Below are positions 14,628 to 20,948 of a stretch of DNA of 23,001 bases, one piece after another. How positions within the stretch are numbered: position 1 is the stretch's first letter; each line of letters begins with the position of its first letter. Source of the stretch: Bacteroidales bacterium UBA5433 (GTDB lineage: Bacteria > Bacteroidota > Bacteroidia > Bacteroidales > UBA932); the NCBI GenBank assembly GCA_002427525.1, contig DIRP01000003.1, forward strand, positions 1 to 23,001, given 5' to 3'. Position numbers and translations under genes: made by a program. The notes below the pieces were generated by a model. That model worked only from the letters and a program-made list of their open reading frames with translations, ran no database searches and was not told where the DNA came from.

Positions 14628-15582
14628 CTTGAGGAACAAAGTCTTTGCTTACCAGAAGCTTTAAAGAAGCAGGAAGGATTTTGAAAACATAGGGAGGTGT
14701 ACCCATAAGCTCTCCGTCTGTTTCCAGGTAAGTGGTCTGTTTACTAACCGGCAGGATTTCCACTGCCTTACCCCTGCTGTGGTGTGCTTCCTTAAAGGTA
14801 TAGACATTGCCGTCAATAAAATCTTTAATTCTGGCAGCCAGGATTAGTTTGTTCATAGGCTCTACCAGGGTGATGTCAAACAGGCCGTCATCCGGTACGG
14901 ACAGGGGGAGGGCTTTCATACCATTTCCAATGGAAGTTCCTATGCCCACACTGCAGGTTAAAACCGGGCCTTCATAAAACATGGTGCCGTCTATGATTAT
15001 ACGCAGGCTGACCGACTTGTATAAAAGAAACTGGTTGAGCAGGCTGTTGAGGTATTGCGGTTTGCTTTTTCCGTTGGCCAGATCCATCTTTCTTTCATAA
15101 TGCCTGATAACAGCTGCATCCAGGCCCATGCCTGCTGCATTTACAAAATGACGTGTTCTTTCAATACCAAAATCCTGAAAAGAAACGGTACCAACGTCTG
15201 TGAGTACGGGTCTGTTGTTGATAATCGTTTCCATGGCCTGAACGCAATCTGTGGGAATACCATAGGCACGGATAAAATCGTTTCCTGTTCCTATGGGAAT
15301 GATACCGAGGGTTATTTCCTGTGTGGGAACATCTTTTTGGTAAAAGACACCGTTTGCTACTTCATGGAACGTCCCGTCACCTCCAATAACAACCAGGTTC
15401 CGGAATCCTTCCCGTACGGCTTCCAGGGCAATGGTTACGGCATGGTACTTGTGTCTTGTAAAAATGCATTCAAAGTCCACTCCGTGTTCCAGGAAAAACT
15501 TTGAAATATGTGGCCACATCACAGCTGTTCTTCCTCCCCCGGCAACCGGATTGAGTATGATCATCCATTTCGCAGAAGACAT
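14611..15582 (-). CDS. diacylglycerol/sphingosine kinase-like lipid kinase (DagK, YegS/BmrU type)
   Basis: A 323-aa soluble lipid kinase. The nucleotide-binding domain shows ILNPVAGGGRT (9-19), the glycine-rich VVIGGDGTFHEVANG (64-78) and IIPIGTGNDF. The beta-sandwich C-terminal domain shows FVNAAGMGLDAAV, VPDDGLFDITLVEP and TYLETDGE, all family hallmarks. Members phosphorylate diacylglycerol, ceramide or similar lipids with ATP. In Bacteroidales a sphingolipid substrate is possible but cannot be shown here. I prefer ATG 15582 (MSSAKWMIILNP); a TTG at 15609 would add nine residues across the promoter. It is divergent from parA and convergent with the HhH gene. Confidence 0.88.
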   Translation of the reverse strand: MSSAKWMIILNPVAGGGRTAVMWPHISKFFLEHGVDFECIFTRHKYHAVTIALEAVREGFRNLVVIGGDGTFHEVANGVFYQKDVPTQEITLGIIPIGTGNDFIRAYGIPTDCVQAMETIINNRPVLTDVGTVSFQDFGIERTRHFVNAAGMGLDAAVIRHYERKMDLANGKSKPQYLNSLLNQFLLYKSVSLRIIIDGTMFYEGPVLTCSVGIGTSIGNGMKALPLSVPDDGLFDITLVEPMNKLILAARIKDFIDGNVYTFKEAHHSRGKAVEILPVSKQTTYLETDGELMGTPPYVFKILPASLKLLVSKDFVPQVKNES

Positions 15583-15606
15583 AATGTTGGTGTTGAGATG
15601 AAAACT

Positions 15607-15614
15607 CAAAAATA
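15607..15614 (-). promoter_or_regulatory. -7 box of the lipid kinase gene
   Basis: TATTTTTG on the - strand fits TAnnTTTG and lies 24 nt before ATG 15582. No clear -33 box is visible. Confidence 0.4.
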
Positions 15615-15636
15615 AGAATATTTGTTGTATTTAATG

Positions 15637-15644
15637 TATATTTG
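15637..15644 (+). promoter_or_regulatory. -7 box of the parA operon
   Basis: TATATTTG, identical to the hutU box, ends 27 nt before the parA ATG at 15672. The -33 region is not clear. Confidence 0.5.
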
Positions 15645-15671
15645 CCAGACGTAAATGAAAAAGAAGAACTC

Positions 15672-16445
15672 ATGGGTAAAGTAATTGCCATTGCAAACCA
15701 GAAAGGAGGAGTAGGGAAAACAACAACTGCAATTAATCTGGCGGCATCGCTGGCCGTGATGGAGAAAAGTGTTTTGCTCATAGATGCAGATCCGCAGGCG
15801 AACACTACTTCCGGATTATGTTTTGACCCCAATGCAAGCAGCGGTGATACCCTGTACGATTGCCTTATTGGAGAAACACCCATAGAGAACACGATTATTC
15901 AGACAGAAATTGAGGGATTGAAATTGATCCCTTCACATATAGATTTGGTTGGGGCTGAAATTGAACTGCTATCAGTTCCCGAAAGGGAAAAAGTAATAAA
16001 ACATAACCTGGATACCATCCGGCACCATTTTGATTATATATTCATAGATTGCTCTCCTTCCCTGGGATTGATTACTGTGAATGCACTGACGGCAGCAGAT
16101 TCCGTAATGATTCCTGTGCAATGTGAATTTTTCTCATTGGAAGGACTCGGCAAATTGCTCAATACTATTAAAATAGTTCAAAGCAGGTTGAACCCTGCTC
16201 TGGCTGTAGAGGGGTTTTTGCTGACCATGTATGATGTCCGGTTACGTTCACACAACCAGATTGTGGAAGAAGTCAGGCATCATTTTCAAGATATGGTATT
16301 CCAGACGGTCATACAAAGGAACGTGCGTCTGAGCGAATCTCCTTCGCACGGGAAGCCTGTAGTATTGTACGATGCTGCTTCTGTTGGGAGCAATAATTAT
16401 TTAAACCTTGCCAGGGAATTTTTAAAGAAAAACCAACATGAGTAA
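15672..16445 (+). CDS. parA: chromosome-partitioning ATPase ParA/Soj
   Basis: A 257-aa ATPase binding DNA non-specifically and driving origin segregation with ParB. It has the deviant Walker A NQKGGVGKTTTAINLAASLA (9-28), Walker A' LIDADPQAN (36-44), Walker B FIDCSPSLGLIT and the long C-terminal helix. There is no N-terminal HTH, as in chromosomal Soj-type proteins. ATG 15672 (MGKVIAIANQ) is the family start; an upstream TTG at 15642 lies within the promoter box. It overlaps parB by 8 nt. Confidence 0.94.
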   Translation: MGKVIAIANQKGGVGKTTTAINLAASLAVMEKSVLLIDADPQANTTSGLCFDPNASSGDTLYDCLIGETPIENTIIQTEIEGLKLIPSHIDLVGAEIELLSVPEREKVIKHNLDTIRHHFDYIFIDCSPSLGLITVNALTAADSVMIPVQCEFFSLEGLGKLLNTIKIVQSRLNPALAVEGFLLTMYDVRLRSHNQIVEEVRHHFQDMVFQTVIQRNVRLSESPSHGKPVVLYDAASVGSNNYLNLAREFLKKNQHE

Positions 16446-17334
16446 AAAGCCGGCTTTGGGTAAAGGTTTAGGAGCCTTGATATCTGAAACACCTTCACTT
16501 GGGGATTGGAAACCAAGAACACCGGTTGTGCTTCCGAAAATGGAAGGTACATCTATGGTGGATATAGAACTTATTGAAGTCAATCCGGAGCAGCCACGAA
16601 AAGAATTCAATGAAGAATCGCTGGCAGAATTGGCTGCGTCCATTAAAACCCTGGGATTGATCCAACCTGTGACACTTCGTAAACTAACTGGCGGAAGGTA
16701 CCAGCTTGTAAGCGGAGAAAGAAGGCTTAGGGCGGCGGGAATGGCCGGATTGGAAAAAATACCTGCCTATATCAGGCAGGTGGAAGACGGTGCCTTGCTG
16801 GAGATGGCTCTGGTAGAAAATATCCAGCGTGAAAACCTGGATGCCATGGAAATTGCCTTTGGATTTCAGCGGCTGATTGAGGAATGCGAATTAACCCAGG
16901 AACAATTGGCAGAAAGGGTAGGAAAGAAACGGGCAACCGTGGCAAATTACCTGAGGTTAATACAATTGCCTGCTCCAATCCAGGTGTTGCTGCGGGCCGG
17001 AGCCTTGACTATGGGTCATGCCAGAGCGTTGCTCTCTTTAGAAAATAACGAAGACCGCTTGAAACTTGCCGGGAAAATTGCAGAAAAAGATCTTTCTGTC
17101 AGGCAAGTAGAAGAAATGGTACGTGCAGCTGTTCCGGAGAAGAAGAAACCTGAAAAGACAGGTGAGGAACTGCCGGAGGTGTACTACCGGGTTCTGGAAA
17201 GAATGGGCAGGTATTTTAACCACAATATAAGTGTGAAAAGAAATACAAGAGGGGAGGGGGTCTTTACAATCCATTGTTCCAGTGATGCAGAAATGGAGTC
17301 CTTTCTGGAAGTACTGGAAAGAAACAATATTTAG
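16438..17334 (+). CDS. parB: chromosome-partitioning protein ParB
   Basis: A 298-aa CTPase clamp that loads at parS sites. It begins with the ParA-stimulating basic segment MSKKPALGKGLGALI. The CTP-binding N-terminal domain follows (VNPEQPRKEFNEESL, then VSGERRLRAA at 92-100 and ALVENIQREN at 124-133). The DNA-binding HTH is at about 152-176 (LTQEQLAERVGKKRATVANY). The dimerisation domain is C-terminal (about 230-298). Its ATG lies inside parA, so translation is coupled. A search for TGTTTCACGTGAAACA found no full parS in the window. Confidence 0.96.
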   Translation: MSKKPALGKGLGALISETPSLGDWKPRTPVVLPKMEGTSMVDIELIEVNPEQPRKEFNEESLAELAASIKTLGLIQPVTLRKLTGGRYQLVSGERRLRAAGMAGLEKIPAYIRQVEDGALLEMALVENIQRENLDAMEIAFGFQRLIEECELTQEQLAERVGKKRATVANYLRLIQLPAPIQVLLRAGALTMGHARALLSLENNEDRLKLAGKIAEKDLSVRQVEEMVRAAVPEKKKPEKTGEELPEVYYRVLERMGRYFNHNISVKRNTRGEGVFTIHCSSDAEMESFLEVLERNNI

Positions 17335-17348
17335 TCGGTTTTGTACAT

Positions 17349-18233
17349 GTGAAACGTATTCTGATACCTTTGTTGTGTGTATTGTTTTCCGTTTCTGCAG
17401 CTTACGGTCAGTTTGCTGTGGATATGGGGAATGAAAGCAATCCCGCTTCCGGAGATACAACGGTACAGGCAAAAGAACCTTTTCGTTTGCGTACGTATTT
17501 TACGGCTTTAGCCGGAAAGGATACACTTAAGATAGGGAGGGCTTTTTCGGGAGCTGTTGTATTGCCGGGGTATGCTCAGGCATACAACCGTCAGTATTGG
17601 AAAATCCCCGTAGTATATGCCGGTATGGGGGCAGGCATTTACATGGGTTACCACTTTCAAAAGCAATATGCAGAAACGGAAAACAGTTCTTACGAGTTGT
17701 ACAGGAACTTGTGTTATGTGGGAGCGGGATTGTTTTATTGGGGGAGTTTGTTAGACGGTGTAGTACAGTACAAACACGCAAAGCCCCTGCTCCCGGCGCG
17801 TGCTACCTTGTACTCGGCCCTTCTTCCCGGGCTGGGGCAGATTTATAACGGAGATTATTGGAAGCTTCCTATTGTTTATGGCGGACTTATAGCCTGCGGG
17901 TATTTTTGGCAATACAACGGATTGCAGTACAACCGTTACAAAACTATGTACAACCATGCTATGGCCAGTCCTTCCAGGTATGACGGGTGGATGACTGCGG
18001 AAGATTTGAAGTGGTACCGCGATACGTACCGGCGGTACAGGGATTATTCCATCATTGCTACCGTGCTGGTTTATGCATTGAACATCATAGATGCCAATGT
18101 TTTTTGCCATTTTCAGGATTTTGATGTTAGTGATGACCTGACGCTGCGTATTGAACCCGGTCTGATCCAGGGGTTTGCATATAACGGTACCGGGTACCCC
18201 GGTGCAGGTATACATATGAGATTAACTTTTTAA
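17349..18233 (+). CDS. DUF5683-family membrane protein
   Basis: A 294-aa protein with signal peptide MKRILIPLLCVLFSVSAAYG and then hydrophobic segments with a repeated motif. VVLPGYAQAYNRQYWKIPVV (70-89) and ALLPGLGQIYNGDYWKLPIV (157-176) are clearly two copies of one unit, each followed by a glycine-rich hydrophobic stretch. This LPGxGQxYNxxYWKxPxVY pattern is that of DUF5683. The function is unknown. Its steady place between parB and a lytic transglycosylase in Bacteroidales suggests an envelope role. The start is GTG at 17349: the overlapping ATG at 17347 runs straight into TGA. It lies 14 nt after parB and 14 nt before the transglycosylase gene. Confidence 0.82.
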   Translation: MKRILIPLLCVLFSVSAAYGQFAVDMGNESNPASGDTTVQAKEPFRLRTYFTALAGKDTLKIGRAFSGAVVLPGYAQAYNRQYWKIPVVYAGMGAGIYMGYHFQKQYAETENSSYELYRNLCYVGAGLFYWGSLLDGVVQYKHAKPLLPARATLYSALLPGLGQIYNGDYWKLPIVYGGLIACGYFWQYNGLQYNRYKTMYNHAMASPSRYDGWMTAEDLKWYRDTYRRYRDYSIIATVLVYALNIIDANVFCHFQDFDVSDDLTLRIEPGLIQGFAYNGTGYPGAGIHMRLTF

Positions 18234-18247
18234 CTTTTGTTCCATTT

Positions 18248-20125
18248 ATGAAATCCAGACTTGTTTATTTTCTTCTGCTACCTGTATTATTTCTTACAAT
18301 ACCCGGCCACGCTCAAATTCTACGAAAACCAACAAAAAAACAGCTGGAACATAAAGTGGACTCGCTGTTGCAATTGACAGACTCCCTGCAACAGATTCTT
18401 GCGGGGCTGGAATTGCCGGCTGTGGATTCGCCGTATTACGAAAATGAAATCAATGAGGGGGGATTTGACGATCCGTCCGGGACCCTTAATTTTGGGAACT
18501 TTACCCTGCCCGATATAGATTCTTTGAGTACGGAACAGCGTTTAAGTTTGTATTATCACCAGAACCAGCTGAACCAGAGGCAGCCGGATATGACACTGGA
18601 GGTTCTGGATACCGTTGTTCTGACTTCCAATATTCCCGACTCTGTATATATTGAGAGGCTCAGCCGAATGAATTCTTTCATTAAGCTGCCTTACAACAAC
18701 ATTGTCAAAAACCATATCATTCACTACACACAAAAGATGCCCAATCGTATTCCTACCATATTGGGTCTGGCACAATACTACATGCCCTTGTTTGAAGAAA
18801 TTTTCCAGGCGTATGATATGCCGCTGGAACTGAAAGCGATGGCAGTGATTGAGTCTGCACTCAATCCCAGGGCTGTATCCAGGGCAAGGGCTACGGGCAT
18901 GTGGCAGTTTATGTATAGAACGGCACTGAACTACAACCTGACCATCAATTCTTATGTGGACGAACGTTTAGACCCCATTGTATCGGGCGATGCAGCGGCA
19001 CGGTATCTGATGGATTCGTACCGGATTTTTGGCGACTGGATATTGGCCATTGCCTCGTACAATTGCGGAACCGGAAACGTGAACAAAGCCATACGAAGGG
19101 CCGGCGGGTCACGTGAATTCTGGGATATTTATCCTTTCTTGCCACGTGAAACACGCGGTTACGTGCCTGCGTTTGTAGCAGCCCTGTATACTATGCGTTA
19201 TTACCACGAACACCAGATAAGGCCTCTATCCATTGAAATGCCGGCGCATGTAGATACGTTTGAAGTAAATAAAATGCTTCATTTTGAACAGATTACTTCT
19301 TTAATGGATATTTCCATTGACCAGCTGAGGGACCTGAATCCGCAATATACCAAAGATGTGGTTCCCGGTGTAGAACGTCCGTATATCCTGCGTATTCCTT
19401 TTGAGTACAGCGGGGATTTTGCTGCATTACAGGATTCGATTTATGCGTACAAGGACAGTGTGTATTTTAGTCCGCTGATATTGAATACACGGGCAACGGC
19501 CTCCGATACACAGATAACGCACCGGGTGCGTTCCGGAGAAACACTCAGCCACATTGCCTACAAGTACGGGGTCCGGGTGGCCGATATAAAATACTGGAAC
19601 GGCCTTCGTTCCGACAGGATTCTGCTTAACCAGCGGTTGATTATCTACACCGGCAGATCGGGCGCTCCTGCAGGGCAGGCATCGGCTGCCGGCTCTGCAG
19701 GGCAGTCGCAGGCCTCGGCAAGTTCTGCCGGACAAGCCTCGGCAAGTTCTGGCGGACAAACAAGCACGTCGACCGCCTCTGCGGCTCAGCCACAAGGCAA
19801 CCTGATTACGCACAAGGTGAAGAAAGGAGAAACGCTGGGCGGCATTGCAGAAAAATATAAAGTGAGTGCAGCCAACATCCGCTCCTGGAACAACATGAAA
19901 AACAACACCATTTACGCCGGGGGCACCCTGAAGATATACACCTCTGCCACCATTTCCACTTCGCATGATAGTACTTTTGAATACTATACGGTTAAGTCGG
20001 GTGACAGCCTGTGGGACATTGCCAACAAGCTGGGGTTGACCGTGCAGGGTATCCTGACTTTAAACGGCATGGGAAACAACTCCCGGATCTACCCCGGTCA
20101 GAAACTTAAAGTCCGCAAACTGTAG
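18248..20125 (+). CDS. MltD-like lytic transglycosylase with three LysM domains
   Basis: A 625-aa periplasmic enzyme cleaving the MurNAc-GlcNAc bond with formation of 1,6-anhydroMurNAc. It has a signal peptide (MKSRLVYFLLLPVLFLTIPG, cut near HAQ), a coiled N-terminal spacer and an SLT domain (about 175-320). Catalytic Glu202 lies in MAVIESALNPRAVSRARATG, followed by GMWQFM and IASYNCGTGNVNKAI. LysM domains start near 425 (HRVRSGETLSHIAYKYGV), 522 (HKVKKGETLGGIAEKYKV) and 579 (YYTVKSGDSLWDIANKLG); these bind peptidoglycan. A Ser/Ala/Gly/Gln linker at about 475-520 joins LysM 1 and 2 and contains a tandem repeat. It is the last gene of the parA run. Confidence 0.94.
   Translation: MKSRLVYFLLLPVLFLTIPGHAQILRKPTKKQLEHKVDSLLQLTDSLQQILAGLELPAVDSPYYENEINEGGFDDPSGTLNFGNFTLPDIDSLSTEQRLSLYYHQNQLNQRQPDMTLEVLDTVVLTSNIPDSVYIERLSRMNSFIKLPYNNIVKNHIIHYTQKMPNRIPTILGLAQYYMPLFEEIFQAYDMPLELKAMAVIESALNPRAVSRARATGMWQFMYRTALNYNLTINSYVDERLDPIVSGDAAARYLMDSYRIFGDWILAIASYNCGTGNVNKAIRRAGGSREFWDIYPFLPRETRGYVPAFVAALYTMRYYHEHQIRPLSIEMPAHVDTFEVNKMLHFEQITSLMDISIDQLRDLNPQYTKDVVPGVERPYILRIPFEYSGDFAALQDSIYAYKDSVYFSPLILNTRATASDTQITHRVRSGETLSHIAYKYGVRVADIKYWNGLRSDRILLNQRLIIYTGRSGAPAGQASAAGSAGQSQASASSAGQASASSGGQTSTSTASAAQPQGNLITHKVKKGETLGGIAEKYKVSAANIRSWNNMKNNTIYAGGTLKIYTSATISTSHDSTFEYYTVKSGDSLWDIANKLGLTVQGILTLNGMGNNSRIYPGQKLKVRKL
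19712..19759 (+). repeat. 24-bp tandem repeat in the LysM linker
   Basis: Two adjacent 24-nt copies (19712-19735 and 19736-19759), differing at one base, encode ASASSAGQ-ASASSGGQ. The period keeps the reading frame. It is a slippage-prone spacer between LysM domains. Confidence 0.85.
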
Positions 20126-20205
20126 CACGTTACCACGCACCCGTTTTCCTTGGATTCAGCTATTTTGCAGCATTTTGTAATGCTCGCGTTGTGCTTCACA
20201 CACTT

Positions 20206-20220
20206 TAGTGCGACGCACTA
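20206..20220. repeat. left boundary palindrome
   Basis: TAGTGCGACGCACTA: 7-bp arms around a central A. Its 13-bp core (20207-20219) is the exact reverse complement of the core at 20861-20873 on the far side of the repeat array. Confidence 0.7.
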
Positions 20221-20224
20221 ATTT

Positions 20225-20248
20225 TGCAGGTCTCTGCACTTTTCTTTT
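20225..20248 (+). terminator. possible terminator after the parA-transglycosylase operon
   Basis: The hairpin TGCAG-GTCT-CTGCA (20225-20238) is followed by CTTTTCTTTTT. The 5-bp stem is short but the T-rich tail is good. It is about 100 nt past the transglycosylase stop. Confidence 0.4.
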
Positions 20249-20330
20249 TGAAATGTGGTGCGCCAAAGGCTTTTGGCGCATATAACAGGCTGCTTCGCAG
20301 CACCACTCATTTTCCAAAAGCAAGGTAGGG

Positions 20331-20820
20331 GGGAGGTGGTAAGTAACAACAATGTTGCAAAAGCCCGTAACAAGCTGGCAATATGTTTGTTGAACACATT
20401 TTTTCGTTCCCGGCTACTTACCACCCTCCGCGGTTTTTGCAGCTTTTCACCATTTTGAGGGGTAGGTGGTAAGTAACAACAATGTTGCAAAAGCCCGTAA
20501 CAAGCTGGCAATATGTTTGTTAAACACATTTTTCCGTTCCCGGCTACTTACCACCCTCCCCGGTTTTTGCAGCTTTTCACCGATTTGAGGGGGAGGTGGT
20601 AAGTAACAACATTGTTGCAAAAGTCCATAACAAGCTGACAACATGCTTATTAAACATATTTTCCGTTTCCGGCTACTTACCACCCTCCCCGGTTTTTGCA
20701 GCTTTTCACCGATTTGAGGGGGAGGTGGTAAGTAACAACATTGTTGCAAAATCCCGTAACACGCTGACAGTATGTTTGTTAAACATATTTTCCCGTTTCC
20801 GCCTACTTACCACCCTCCCA
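20331..20820. repeat. four tandem ~130-bp repeats with alternating complementary arms
   Basis: Four direct copies with left arm GGTGGTAAGTA at 20335, 20465, 20595 and 20724 (periods 130, 130, 129). The right arm TACTTACCACC is at 20415, 20545, 20674 and 20804. Each left arm is the exact reverse complement of each right arm, and flanking GGGGA/TCCCC extends pairing to about 16 bp with one bulged C. Each unit encloses about 68-69 nt containing CAACA(A/T)TGTTG and TGTTT-GTT-AAACA-like hairpins. Units are joined by a 39-nt linker with a shared GGTTTTTGCAGCTTTTCACC. The fourth copy diverges right after its right arm. A period of 130 changes reading frame, so the open frames here are not genes. I do not recognise the element. 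Confidence 0.9.
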
Positions 20821-20859
20821 CAGCCGGCTCTGAAGCCTGATTATGCCGTGTCCAGAATT

Positions 20860-20874
20860 GAGTGCGTCGCACTC
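20860..20874. repeat. right boundary palindrome
   Basis: GAGTGCGTCGCACTC: 7-bp arms around a central T. Its core is the inverted counterpart of the palindrome at 20206-20220, with the repeat array between them. Confidence 0.7.
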
Positions 20875-20889
20875 GGAGGTTGACAAGTT

Positions 20890-20933
20890 AAAATTCCTAA
20901 AAGTTTCTATTTTGAGGAAGTTTTAGGAATTTT
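20890..20933. promoter_or_regulatory. perfect 13-bp inverted repeat upstream of the AAA+ ATPase gene, operator-like
   Basis: AAAATTCCTAAAA (20890-20902) and TTTTAGGAATTTT (20921-20933) are exact reverse complements separated by 18 nt. The repeat covers the -33 region of the ATPase promoter and ends 15 nt before the ATG. It could be an operator or a hairpin in an upstream transcript. Confidence 0.6.
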
Positions 20934-20936
20934 GTT

Positions 20937-20944
20937 TATCTTTA
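20937..20944 (+). promoter_or_regulatory. possible -7 box of the AAA+ ATPase gene
   Basis: TATCTTTA matches TAnnTTTG at 7 of 8 positions, with TTTG at 20911-20914 as -33 (22-bp spacer). It lies 4 nt before the ATG, giving a leaderless or nearly leaderless mRNA. Confidence 0.35.
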
Positions 20945-20948
20945 CCTT

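Larger units (their letters stand above)
20170..20306. repeat. cluster of short hairpins between the transglycosylase gene and the tandem array
   Basis: Successive inverted repeats are GCATT/AATGC (20170-20183), TGTG/CACA (20190-20200), TAGTGCG/CGCACTA (20206-20220), TGCAG/CTGCA (20225-20238), TGCGCCAAA/TTTGGCGCA (20259-20280, 4-nt loop) and GCTGC/GCAGC (20289-20301, TTC loop). The last two are enclosed by GTGGTGC (20255-20261) with GCACCAC (20300-20306), sharing a few bases with the inner stems. The result is a branched, three-way-junction-like shape. No reading frame here looks like a gene. It could be a structured RNA, the remains of a mobile element, or strand-terminating palindromes. Confidence 0.65.

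Noticed and set aside
17340..17356. Second parS-like half-site (CATGTGAAACG) at the DUF5683 start
   Set aside because: Only about 11 of 16 positions match, and the core CACGTG is broken.
19138..19153. parS-like sequence CTTGCCACGTGAAACA near parAB
   Set aside because: It matches the consensus TGTTTCACGTGAAACA at about 12 of 16 positions, with one good half only, and lies in coding sequence for PRETRG. Plain CACGTG occurs several times elsewhere in the window, as expected by chance.
20331..20820. CRISPR array
   Set aside because: Units are about 130 bp and nearly identical throughout; there are no short repeats with unique spacers and no cas genes.
20331..20820. Integron attC sites or an invertible promoter
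   Set aside because: The arms do not have the attC R/L box pattern, no integrase is adjacent (the Xer gene is 18 kb away) and I see no promoter box inside the units.
20218..20883. Several open frames over the repeat array on both strands, with repeated YLPP- or VVSNN-like peptides
   Set aside because: They are made by the tandem repeats themselves. The 130-bp period shifts the frame at each unit, the frames have no start context, and no frame resembles a protein family.
20126..20948. Insertion sequence
   Set aside because: No transposase or fragment of one, and no target duplication that I can identify; only repeats and hairpins are present.
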